Below are positions 1-6,856 of a stretch of 64,000 nucleotides of DNA, piece by piece. This DNA comes from Amantichitinum ursilacus (GTDB lineage Bacteria; Pseudomonadota; Gammaproteobacteria; Burkholderiales; Chitinibacteraceae), in NCBI RefSeq assembly GCF_001294205.1, contig NZ_LAQT01000028.1:39845-103844 (forward strand). The letters run 5' to 3'. A model generated the notes under the pieces. That model was not told where the DNA came from. It did not search any database and was given only the letters and a program-made list of their open reading frames with translations. The position numbers and the translations under genes are program-made. Each line of letters starts with the position of its first letter. Within the stretch, counting starts at the first letter, position 1.

Positions 1-678
1 ATTCTCGATATCCCGATGGCGCGTGTGACTGCGCAATATATGGAATACGTCAACGCGATGCAGGTGGATCGGTTGGAGTTGGCCGCCGAATATTTGCTGA
101 TGGCCGCCATGCTGATCGAAATCAAATCGCGCCTTTTGCTGCCCAAACCCAGCGCCAGCGAAGACGCGGAAGCCAATGATCCGCGCGCCGAACTGGTGCG
201 CCGCTTGCTGGAATACGAGCAAATCAAACTGGCCGCGTACGAGCTGGACCAGTTGCCGCAAGCGGGTCGCGATTTCCAGCTAGTCACGGTGCTGTTTGAA
301 AAAGACCTGGTGGTGCGTCTGCCCGAAGTCAGCGCGATCGATCTGAAAACCGCGTGGCTCAACATTCTGGCGCGCGCCAAACGCAATCAGCATCACAAAG
401 TGCAGCCCGACGAATTATCGGTGCGTGAGCAGATGACGCATATCCTCAAGCTGTTGCAGGACGGCCGCTACGCGCGCTTCGAAGATCTGTTTGATACCAC
501 ACGCGGCGTGCCCTTGTTGGTGGTGACGTTTATTGCCGTGCTGGAACTGGTCAAGGAAAAGTACATCCGCGTTAGCCAGGACGAAGGCTTTGCGCCTATC
601 TATGTGTGCCTGGCCAGCGTGCCCGATCTGTTTCAGGGTGGCGCAGCCGCCGCGGCCGAGGACGTGAATGATGAATAA
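1..678 (+). CDS. scpA: Segregation and condensation protein A (5' end outside window)
   Basis: ScpA is the kleisin subunit of the Smc-ScpA-ScpB complex that compacts and segregates the chromosome. The reading frame is open from base 1 (Ile-Leu-Asp-Ile-Pro precedes the first ATG at 16), and the typical ScpA stretch [16 protein letters not shown] crosses that ATG. The true start is therefore upstream of the window, and about 225 C-terminal residues are visible. The helical segment around [20 protein letters not shown] and the C-terminal winged-helix part are present. The gene ends by overlapping scpB by 11 bases, as expected for translational coupling of the two partners. Only the missing N-terminus is uncertain. 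Confidence 0.93.
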   Translation: MLDIPMARVTAQYMEYVNAMQVDRLELAAEYLLMAAMLIEIKSRLLLPKPSASEDAEANDPRAELVRRLLEYEQIKLAAYELDQLPQAGRDFQLVTVLFEKDLVVRLPEVSAIDLKTAWLNILARAKRNQHHKVQPDELSVREQMTHILKLLQDGRYARFEDLFDTTRGVPLLVVTFIAVLELVKEKYIRVSQDEGFAPIYVCLASVPDLFQGGAAAAAEDVNDE

Positions 679-1237
679 CCCGGATCAGACCTCGCTGTAC
701 GACCGCGCCCATATGCAGAAAGTGCTGGAAACGGCCTTGCTGGTGGCCAGCGAACCGCTCTCCTTGCATGCGTTAAAAAGCCTGTTTGCCGAAGAAACCA
801 ACGCGGTGTTGCTGAATGGTTTGTTAGAAGCGATCCAGCAGGATTGGGCAGGGCGGGGCATTGAGTTGGTCAAACTGGCGTCGGGCTGGCGCTTTCGGGC
901 GCGGCTGGAAATGCAGCCGTATCTGGAGCGGCTTAATCCCGAAAAACCACCGCGGTATTCGCGCGCGGTAATGGAAACGCTGGCCATCGTGGCGTATCGG
1001 CAACCCGTCACGCGCGGCGATATTGAAGAGATTCGCGGCGTCACGGTCTCCAGCCAGATTATCCAGACGCTGAAAGAACGTGGTTGGCTTGAAGTCGTCG
1101 GCCACAAAGAAGTGCCGGGTAGGCCAGAACTGCTGGCCACCACGCGCCAGTTTCTGGACGACCTGGGCCTGAACGCGCTCAGCGCATTGCCGCCGCTGCA
1201 GGAGCTGGGCAATCTGATCGTCCCGTCTGAAGAATAA
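668..1237 (+). CDS. scpB: Segregation and condensation protein B
   Basis: ScpB dimers bind the kleisin ScpA in the bacterial condensin. The 189-residue product has the two winged-helix domains of the family; the best markers are [17 protein letters not shown] (about residue 115) and [18 protein letters not shown] near the C-terminus. The start ATG at 668 lies inside the end of scpA and is followed by a second ATG at 671, either of which could be used. In many betaproteobacteria rluB follows directly; here a PEP-CTERM gene on the other strand follows and rluB lies 18 kb away. Confidence 0.93.
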   Translation: MMNNPDQTSLYDRAHMQKVLETALLVASEPLSLHALKSLFAEETNAVLLNGLLEAIQQDWAGRGIELVKLASGWRFRARLEMQPYLERLNPEKPPRYSRAVMETLAIVAYRQPVTRGDIEEIRGVTVSSQIIQTLKERGWLEVVGHKEVPGRPELLATTRQFLDDLGLNALSALPPLQELGNLIVPSEE

Positions 1238-1255
1238 TCCGCGCCGCCAATAGAA

Positions 1256-1279
1256 ATGCCCCCGCCGAAGCGGGGGCAT
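1256..1279. terminator. Hairpin between convergent scpB and PEP-CTERM gene
   Basis: A perfect 10-bp stem (1256-1265 with 1270-1279) and a CGAA tetraloop sit between two convergent genes. Neither side has a convincing T-run, so it may block transcription only weakly, or act as an mRNA 3'-end stabiliser for both. Confidence 0.6.
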
Positions 1280-1302
1280 GCACTTGCAACTACTTGACTG
1301 AC

Positions 1303-1848
1303 TTAAGCCAGTTGAGCTTGCTTGCGCGCAGTAACCTTGCGGCTACGTGCAGCAACCAGCGCCACCAGGCCCAGACCCATCAGGGCATAGGTTTCCGGCT
1401 CAGGCACGCCCACAACCGGCTTGATGGCCACGTCAAACAGATAGCTGCCACCGTAAGCGCCATCAGCATCACCGGCCACGGTGAAGAAGTAGTCGCCGCC
1501 AGCCAGTTTCTTGAAGAAGGTTGCGTCGCCAGTCGTTGCGTCAAAGTCATAAGTCAGCAGCGAAGTGGTCGGAGCGGTCTTCGAGTACAGGCTAACCACG
1601 CCGGTGCCATCTTTGATATCAAAGATGTTTTTCAGGTTCAGCACGACAGCGGAGGTGGAGAGTTCGTATTCGCTGCCCAGGGTGAAATTGTAAATGTCAG
1701 TGAAGGTGCCGCTCAGGCCCGTGCCCGCGGCGACTTTCGGGTGATCAACGTCCAGTGTGCCCCAGAAGGACGTGACGTCAGCTTGAGCGAATTGGGCAAC
1801 ACCAGCGGATAGCAGGGCTGCGACAGCAAAAGAAGTAAAGGAACGCAT
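1303..1848 (-). CDS. Secreted PEP-CTERM sorting-domain protein
   Basis: This 181-residue protein has a cleavable signal peptide (residues 1-25, ending Ala-Gln-Ala). Its C-terminus is a PEP-CTERM anchor: VPEP at about residue 148, a hydrophobic helix (TYALMGLGLVALVAA), then Arg-Ser-Arg and a basic tail. Such tails are recognised by exosortase, which sorts the protein to the cell surface or exopolysaccharide matrix. The mature part (about 120 residues, Thr/Ser/Gly-rich, beta-strand-like) belongs to the FxDxF-like group of PEP-CTERM proteins, but I cannot assign a role. The start at 1848 was preferred over an upstream in-frame one because the signal peptide begins there and a GGAGA Shine-Dalgarno lies just upstream. 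No exosortase gene is in the window. Confidence 0.85.
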   Translation of the reverse strand: MRSFTSFAVAALLSAGVAQFAQADVTSFWGTLDVDHPKVAAGTGLSGTFTDIYNFTLGSEYELSTSAVVLNLKNIFDIKDGTGVVSLYSKTAPTTSLLTYDFDATTGDATFFKKLAGGDYFFTVAGDADGAYGGSYLFDVAIKPVVGVPEPETYALMGLGLVALVAARSRKVTARKQAQLA

Positions 1849-2283
1849 GTTGGCAAGTCTCCGAAATGGCAAGTCGGTGAAAACTGTTTTGCGGTTTTGC
1901 GTAAGGAATGTCCTGACGCAACGCAATATTAATTGGTACATTGACTGTAAGCAAATGCCATTTAAGCCGAATTTAAGATTTCGCCCGTTTTGGCGAAGGT
2001 ATCCGACGAACGTCAGTTTGTGAGGCAGCTCACAGACGGTATTCAGCGCCACAACCCGCATTCCGCCTCAATCGCTAACGCAATATCCTTTAATAATTAT
2101 ATAGTTATGTGCAGTGCACCATTTACGCCCAAATATTACGGTCTTGCACCAGAGTTACGCGCGTTTAACTCGGGCTGGCAATGCCATCCTGACTGACCAC
2201 TGCAATCCGCAAAACAAAAAACCCATCCAAATCAGGCTTCTGCGCCATTAATCTGAGGTAAAACCCACGCTCGATGTCAGCCT
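1849..2283. other. Intergenic region between PEP-CTERM gene and guanidine operon
   Basis: This divergent region is locally AT-rich (about 2080-2115) and should hold the PEP-CTERM promoter. Two TGCACCA direct repeats (2115-2121 and 2145-2151) lie 130-180 bp upstream of the sigma-54 promoter, where an enhancer-binding protein such as NtrC would sit. They resemble only one half of an NtrC box, so the assignment is weak. A 68-codon open frame at 1990-2196 has no ribosome site or family signal. Confidence 0.4.
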
Positions 2284-2298
2284 GGCATCGCTTTTGCT
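2283..2298 (+). promoter_or_regulatory. Sigma-54 (-24/-12) promoter of the guanidine operon
   Basis: The sequence TGGCATCGCTTTTGCT carries the invariant GG (2284-2285) and GC (2296-2297) separated by exactly 10 bases, and agrees with the consensus TGGCACG-N4-TTGCT at most positions. Transcription would start near 2309, about 40 bases before the riboswitch aptamer. Sigma-54 promoters need an activator such as NtrC, which fits a nitrogen-acquisition operon. Confidence 0.7.
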
Positions 2299-2349
2299 CT
2301 AGATGGAAGTACGAGAGGTGCGGCTGAAGTCGCATCGTCTTTCAGGAAA

Positions 2350-2462
2350 GCTAGGGTTCCGGTTTCATTTGTAATTTTCATTACATGAAACGTCTGGTCC
2401 GAGAGCGTTCCGGCCGCCATCCATTTGGCAGCTCCACGGCGGGACAAAAGCCCGGGAGGTCG
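2350..2462 (+). ncRNA. Guanidine-I (ykkC) riboswitch
   Basis: The leader contains the conserved blocks of the guanidine-I aptamer in order. CTAGGGTTCCG is at 2351-2361. A long hairpin follows (GTTTCAT 2362-2368 with ATGAAAC 2385-2391, continued by GTAAT/ATTAC inside). CTGGTCCGAGAG is at 2394-2405, and CACGGCGGGACAAAAGCCCG falls within 2435-2459. The class binds free guanidinium and typically switches on guanidine carboxylase or exporter genes. The start codon of the first gene is 80 bases downstream. A small hairpin (2474-2489) lies between, but I see no clear intrinsic terminator, so control may be translational. Confidence 0.9.
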
Positions 2463-2539
2463 CGACAGTCAGTCATTGCAAGTGCAATGAAAGGTCTGCC
2501 CGCCTCTCGTGCCCGGATTCCCATCTCAGGAGCAATGCC

Positions 2540-3544
2540 ATGTCTGTCCTTTCTTCCGCTGCATCGCTGTGCTGTCGTCGTACGCTCGCCGTCGTCTCCG
2601 CCGTCGCCCTTACCGCATTGTCCGCGTGGTCGCCGCTGGCCCAGGCCGAAGTCAAAGTGGGCGTTTCGGACTGGCCCGGTTGGGTTGCCTGGTATGTGGC
2701 CGATCAGAACGGCTATTTCAAAAAATACGGCGCCGACGTCAAGCTGGTCTGGTTTGCCAACTACACCGATTCGATTGCGGCGCTGAGCAGCGGGCAGCTG
2801 GACGCCAATTCGCAAACCTGGTCCGACACCATGGCCCCGCTGGCCAAAGGCGTGCCGGTTAAAGCGGTGCTGGTTAATGACAACTCGGCCGGCAACGATG
2901 CGCTGATGGTCGGCCCCAAAATCAAGACCTTTGCCGATCTCAAAGGCAAAACCATCGCGCTGGAGCAATACAGCATTTCGCATTTCGTGCTGGTTAACGC
3001 GCTGGAAAAGCACGGCATGACGCTCAAGGACGTCAAGGTCACCAACCTGGCCGCAGGCGACGCCGCCGCCGCGTTTATGGCCGGCCGCGTGGATGCCGCC
3101 GTGGTGTGGAACCCGTGGGTCAACACCATCCAGACCTCGGGCAAGGGCCATGCGCTGTTTACCTCGCGCGATATGCCCGGGCTGATTCCCGATCTGCTGG
3201 TGGCGCAAGACAAAGCCATCCAGAGCAAGCGCAAAGACCTGGTGGGGATAATCAAGGCCTGGTATGACGCGCAAGCCTTTATCGCCGCGCATCCGGACGA
3301 CGCCGCCAGAATCATGAGCAAGGTGGTCAGCCTTAAACCGGACGAATACAAGGCCTTTTTGCCGGGCACGCGTTTCTTTAACGCCAAAGACAACGCTGAC
3401 GCCTTCAACCCCAAGAGCAACACCTCGCTTAGCGCCGTCGCGCCCACCATCAACCGCTTTCTGCTGGACAACAAACTGGTGGAAGGCAAGCCCGATGTCG
3501 CCAAGGGCCTTGATGGTTCGCTGGTACAAGAAGCCGCCAAATAA
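2540..3544 (+). CDS. Periplasmic substrate-binding protein of a guanidine/urea-type ABC importer
   Basis: This is a 334-residue NMT1/nitrate-taurine-type solute-binding protein. A Sec signal peptide (residues 1-36, ending Ala-Gln-Ala) is followed by a two-lobed fold starting VKVGVSDWPGW, with typical blocks SSGQLDANSQTW and FMAGRVDAAVVWNPWV. The start at 2540 has an AGGAGC site 7 bases upstream. It is the first gene after the guanidine-I riboswitch and lies in one operon with a permease, an ATPase and carboxylase genes, so the ligand is probably guanidine or a related nitrogen compound. The ligand is inferred from context only; related clusters are often labelled urea or nitrate transport. 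Confidence 0.88.
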   Translation: MSVLSSAASLCCRRTLAVVSAVALTALSAWSPLAQAEVKVGVSDWPGWVAWYVADQNGYFKKYGADVKLVWFANYTDSIAALSSGQLDANSQTWSDTMAPLAKGVPVKAVLVNDNSAGNDALMVGPKIKTFADLKGKTIALEQYSISHFVLVNALEKHGMTLKDVKVTNLAAGDAAAAFMAGRVDAAVVWNPWVNTIQTSGKGHALFTSRDMPGLIPDLLVAQDKAIQSKRKDLVGIIKAWYDAQAFIAAHPDDAARIMSKVVSLKPDEYKAFLPGTRFFNAKDNADAFNPKSNTSLSAVAPTINRFLLDNKLVEGKPDVAKGLDGSLVQEAAK

Positions 3545-3585
3545 GCGCGCGCTACATTCCACCGATCTGCACGCCGGAGAACCGC

Positions 3586-4419
3586 ATGTCCGCACCTGAA
3601 ATGATTGCTCCCGCCCACGTTGCGCCACCCCGGCGCAGCGTGTGGGCCATCCGTGGCGAGCTGTCGACGCGCGCTTATCTGGCGATTGCGTTGGCGGGCC
3701 TGCTGTTGCCCTTGCTGCTGTGGTGGGCGCTCTCGGCCAGCCAGTGGGTGTCGCCAGTGTTTTTGCCAGGGCCATATACCGTGCTGCAACGGCTGGTGCA
3801 GTGGTGGAGCGAAGACAACCTGGGTGGCGATATGGCCATCAGTGGCTATCGCGTCATCGCCGGCTGGGCACTGTCGGTGGTGGTTGCGTTGCCGCTGGGA
3901 TTGCTGATCGGCACGTTCCGCCCGGTGCAAGCGTTGCTGGAACCGCTGACGGACTTTATCCGCTACATGCCCGCGGTGGCGTTTGTACCGCTGGTGATGT
4001 TGTGGGTGGGTATCGATGAGGGCGCCAAAGTGGCCGTCATCTTTATCGGCACGTTTTTCCAGATGGTGTTGATGGTGGCCGAAGACGTGCGCCGCGTGCC
4101 GGCCATGCAGATCGAAGCCGCGCAAACCATGGGCGCGACGCGCGGTGAAATCATCAAGCTGGTGATCGTGCCGTCGGCGCGGCCCGCCTTGCTGGATACG
4201 CTGCGCATCACCATGGGCTGGGCCTGGACTTATCTGGTGGTGGCCGAACTGGTGGCCGCCAATTCGGGCGTCGGCTTCGCCATCCTGAAAGCGCAGCGCT
4301 TTTTGCAAACCGACAAGATCTTTGCCGGCATTTTGCTGATCGGCGCGATGGGCCTGGTCATCGACCAGTTGTTCCGCCTGTTACACCGCAAAGCGTTTCC
4401 GTGGCTGGCGCGGCATTAA
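3586..4419 (+). CDS. ABC transporter permease (guanidine importer)
   Basis: The 277-residue integral membrane protein has about six hydrophobic helices and the BPD_transp_1 coupling motif EAAQTMGATRGEIIK (an EAA loop) at about residues 180-195, which docks onto the ATPase. It belongs to the SsuC/TauC/NrtB permease family. A GGAGA Shine-Dalgarno precedes the ATG. It lies 41 bases after the binding protein and 15 bases before the ATPase gene, so the three form one importer. Confidence 0.9.
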   Translation: MSAPEMIAPAHVAPPRRSVWAIRGELSTRAYLAIALAGLLLPLLLWWALSASQWVSPVFLPGPYTVLQRLVQWWSEDNLGGDMAISGYRVIAGWALSVVVALPLGLLIGTFRPVQALLEPLTDFIRYMPAVAFVPLVMLWVGIDEGAKVAVIFIGTFFQMVLMVAEDVRRVPAMQIEAAQTMGATRGEIIKLVIVPSARPALLDTLRITMGWAWTYLVVAELVAANSGVGFAILKAQRFLQTDKIFAGILLIGAMGLVIDQLFRLLHRKAFPWLARH

Positions 4420-4434
4420 TCGAGGAGCCTGACG

Positions 4435-5277
4435 ATGACCCCCAAAATTGCCATCCGCGACGTCAACAAGCAGTTTGGCCAGGGCGCGCAAGCGGTCCAG
4501 GCGCTGCAGCACGCCAGTCTGGATGTGGCCGACAACGAATTCATCACCTTTGTCGGCGCTTCGGGCTGCGGCAAATCCACGCTGCTGCGCATTATCGGCG
4601 GGCTGGAAACGCAAAGCAGCGGCCAGGTCTTGCTCGACGGCGCGCCAGTCACCGGGCCGGGCGCGGATCGGGCCATGGTGTTTCAGCATTACAGCCTGTA
4701 CCCGTGGCTTACCGTGCTGGACAACATCAAGTTCAGCCGCCAGTTGGCGGTTAACCAGAAAGACCGCACTTCGGTCGATGTGGAACGCGCCAGCGGTCGC
4801 GCCGACGCCTTGCTCAGCCTGATGGGCCTGACCGCCGCAGCGCATAAATATCCGGCGCAATTGTCGGGCGGCATGCAGCAACGCGTCGCGATTGCGCGGG
4901 CCTTGATGAGCAAGCCGCGCGTATTGCTGATGGACGAGCCGTTCGGCGCGCTCGATGCGCAAACCCGCGAAGTGATGCACGACCTGATCTGCCATGTGCG
5001 GCGGCTGGAGCAAGTCACCATCGTCTTCGTCACGCATGACGTCGAAGAGGCGATTTACCTCGGCGACCGCGTGGTGCTGATGGCGCCGCGCCCCGGCCGC
5101 ATCGACACCATTTACCCGGTGCCGTTGCCCGCCGCGCGCGATCAGGACATGAAACTGGCGCCGGCATTTACCGGCCTCAAACGCGAAATCCTTAACCGCA
5201 TCCGTGACACCGCAGGCATGAAAACCGATCTGGAACAGCTGCAAAAGCTGTCCGGTCTGGCCGCGTTGCACGCTTAG
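4435..5277 (+). CDS. ABC transporter ATP-binding protein (guanidine importer)
   Basis: This 280-residue ATPase is of the SsuB/TauB/NrtD type. Walker A GASGCGKST is at residues 41-49, the signature LSGGMQQR in the middle, and Walker B LLMDEPFGALD with the D-loop follows; the H-loop His is in FVTHDVEEA. It energises the permease encoded immediately upstream. GAGGAG precedes the ATG. The next gene starts 15 bases after the stop, so the importer and the catabolic genes are probably on one transcript. Confidence 0.92.
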   Translation: MTPKIAIRDVNKQFGQGAQAVQALQHASLDVADNEFITFVGASGCGKSTLLRIIGGLETQSSGQVLLDGAPVTGPGADRAMVFQHYSLYPWLTVLDNIKFSRQLAVNQKDRTSVDVERASGRADALLSLMGLTAAAHKYPAQLSGGMQQRVAIARALMSKPRVLLMDEPFGALDAQTREVMHDLICHVRRLEQVTIVFVTHDVEEAIYLGDRVVLMAPRPGRIDTIYPVPLPAARDQDMKLAPAFTGLKREILNRIRDTAGMKTDLEQLQKLSGLAALHA

Positions 5278-5292
5278 CAGGAGACCCAATCC

Positions 5293-6099
5293 ATGACCGA
5301 CTTTGCCGCAACGCTGGATAACCCGCCCGCGCACGCGCCGGTGGATGTGCCCGAATTCTGGAAGCGCTTTGCGCCCGACCTGGCTGCCGACCGCGTGCTC
5401 TGGTCCGACATCCTGCCCGGCGGCGCGCATTGGTCTGCGCTGATGCCGCGCGGCAGTACGCTGCGTTTTGTGGCGCTGGATGCAGGCGTCAATCTGTCGC
5501 TAATGCTGTTTTCAGCGCGCGAAAAGCTGGAGCGCTACAGCATGCCCGACAGCCTGAAAGCCCAGCACACCGCGCATTACACGCGCGGCCATGTGTTGAT
5601 GAGCGATATGGGCCGCTCGCTGGCGTCATTCACCGCCGATACGCTGGGCTGGCACGATCCCTTGGGCGCGCTGCTGGATGCGCCGACGCTGGCGCGCAAA
5701 TACGGCGAGCGCAATTTTGAGACGGCGCGCAATGCCATGTACCGCAACGGCCGTGATGGTTTGCTGATTGAAATTGGCAAATACGGCCTGGGCAAGCGCG
5801 ATCTGACCGCGCCGGTCAATCTGTTCAGCAAGATCACCGTGGATGACGAAGGCCGCTTTGCCTTTGTGCCCAATCACGCCCAACCGGGGGATTACGTCGA
5901 GTTGCGCTTTGATATGGACACGCTCGTCGCCTATAGCAGCGCGCCGCATCCGCTCGATCCGCGCCCCGACTACGCGCCGGGCAAGATCGGCCTGGCGGCA
6001 TGGCGTTCGGGCGTGGCGGCAGCCGACGATTATTGCCGCCAGTTCCGCCCGGAAAACGCCCGGGCCATCCATAACGCCGATCAACTGTATCTGATGTGA
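5293..6099 (+). CDS. DUF1989 / urea carboxylase-associated protein, probable carboxyguanidine deiminase subunit
   Basis: The protein has 268 residues and belongs to the DUF1989 (urea amidolyase-associated, UAAP) family. In guanidine-degrading bacteria two such proteins form a heteromeric carboxyguanidine deiminase (CgdA/CgdB) that converts carboxyguanidine to allophanate and ammonia. This copy keeps the His-Asp pair of the family (GWHDPLG, H121-D122). It lacks the Cys residues found around the matching motif in the next gene and has a single Cys near its C-terminus, so it may be the non-catalytic or structural partner. It lies between the ABC ATPase and the second DUF1989 gene with gaps of 10-15 bases. 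I did not decide which literature name (A or B) applies. Confidence 0.85.
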   Translation: MTDFAATLDNPPAHAPVDVPEFWKRFAPDLAADRVLWSDILPGGAHWSALMPRGSTLRFVALDAGVNLSLMLFSAREKLERYSMPDSLKAQHTAHYTRGHVLMSDMGRSLASFTADTLGWHDPLGALLDAPTLARKYGERNFETARNAMYRNGRDGLLIEIGKYGLGKRDLTAPVNLFSKITVDDEGRFAFVPNHAQPGDYVELRFDMDTLVAYSSAPHPLDPRPDYAPGKIGLAAWRSGVAAADDYCRQFRPENARAIHNADQLYLM

Positions 6100-6109
6100 G
6101 GAACCCGCC

Positions 6110-6763
6110 ATGACCGCAACGGCCATCCGCCTCAAAACCAGTGCGCTTAATCCCGCGCACGCCGTACTCGACCGCTATCAACCTGCGGGCGAACCGTGGC
6201 TGCATGCCGTCAAACAGGGCCAGACGCTGCGCATCGAAGACCTGCAAGGCAACCAGGCAGCCGATGTCATCTTCTATAACCAGCACGACATCAGCGAGCA
6301 CTACAGCGCCACACAAACCATGCTGCAGCAAGGCGGCATTTATCTGACCACCGACAGTGTGCTGGTCAGCAATGATGGCAACGCCATGCTCACCATCGTG
6401 GCCGACACCTGCGGCCGCCACGACACCCTGGGCGGCGCTTGCGCGGCCGAGAGCAACACCGTGCGCTACGCCTTGCAAAAGAAATACATGCATTCGTGCC
6501 GCGACAACTATCTGCTGGCCATCCAGCACGCCGATGTCGGCATCACCAAGCGCGATCTGGTGCCCAATGTGAATTTCTTTATGAATGTGCCGGTAACGCA
6601 CACGGGCGATCTGAAGTTTGACGATGGCGTGTCCGGTCCCGGCAAATACGTGGAAATGCGCGCCGAGATGGATGTGTGGGTGTTGATCTCCAACTGCCCG
6701 CAACTTAACAACCCGTGCAATGGCTGGAACCCGACGCCGGTGCGGTTGTTGATCTGGGACTAG
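6110..6763 (+). CDS. DUF1989 / urea carboxylase-associated protein, probable catalytic carboxyguanidine deiminase subunit
   Basis: This is the second DUF1989 paralog, 217 residues. It has the family's putative metal site: Cys101-Gly-Arg-His104-Asp105, then Cys111 and Cys130 (motifs DTCGRHDTLGGAC and MHSCRDNYL). The neighbouring subunit lacks those cysteines. Family knowledge indicates that the pair deiminates carboxyguanidine made by the downstream carboxylase. The conserved stretch DLVPNVNFFMNVPV is also present. GAGGAA precedes the ATG, and the gap from the preceding gene is 10 bases. A 93-base spacer containing a direct repeat then separates it from the carboxylase gene. Confidence 0.87.
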   Translation: MTATAIRLKTSALNPAHAVLDRYQPAGEPWLHAVKQGQTLRIEDLQGNQAADVIFYNQHDISEHYSATQTMLQQGGIYLTTDSVLVSNDGNAMLTIVADTCGRHDTLGGACAAESNTVRYALQKKYMHSCRDNYLLAIQHADVGITKRDLVPNVNFFMNVPVTHTGDLKFDDGVSGPGKYVEMRAEMDVWVLISNCPQLNNPCNGWNPTPVRLLIWD

Positions 6764-6799
6764 CCGGCGCGCTGTATCCCCCTCAAGCATTCCAGCCCA

Positions 6800-6847
6800 T
6801 GCGGGACGGCCCGCTGGGTGTTGCAATCGTGCGGGACGACCCGCTGG
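6800..6847 (+). repeat. Two 18-bp direct repeats before the carboxylase gene
   Basis: TGCGGGACGGCCCGCTGG (6800-6817) recurs with one change at 6830-6847, a 30-bp period. Each copy is itself a short inverted repeat (GCGGG/CCCGC). The pair fills most of the spacer between the deiminase gene and the carboxylase start and could be tandem mRNA hairpins adjusting expression of the last gene. Confidence 0.6.
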
Positions 6848-6856
6848 TGCATAGCC

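Noticed and set aside
1990..2196. 68-codon open frame upstream of the sigma-54 promoter
   Set aside because: No Shine-Dalgarno and odd composition; it overlaps the likely regulatory region.
2381..3775. Long minus-strand open frame (464 codons) opposite the binding-protein gene
   Set aside because: It is antisense to a clear solute-binding protein, is Arg/Gly/His-rich, lacks family motifs and covers the riboswitch; it is a high-GC shadow.
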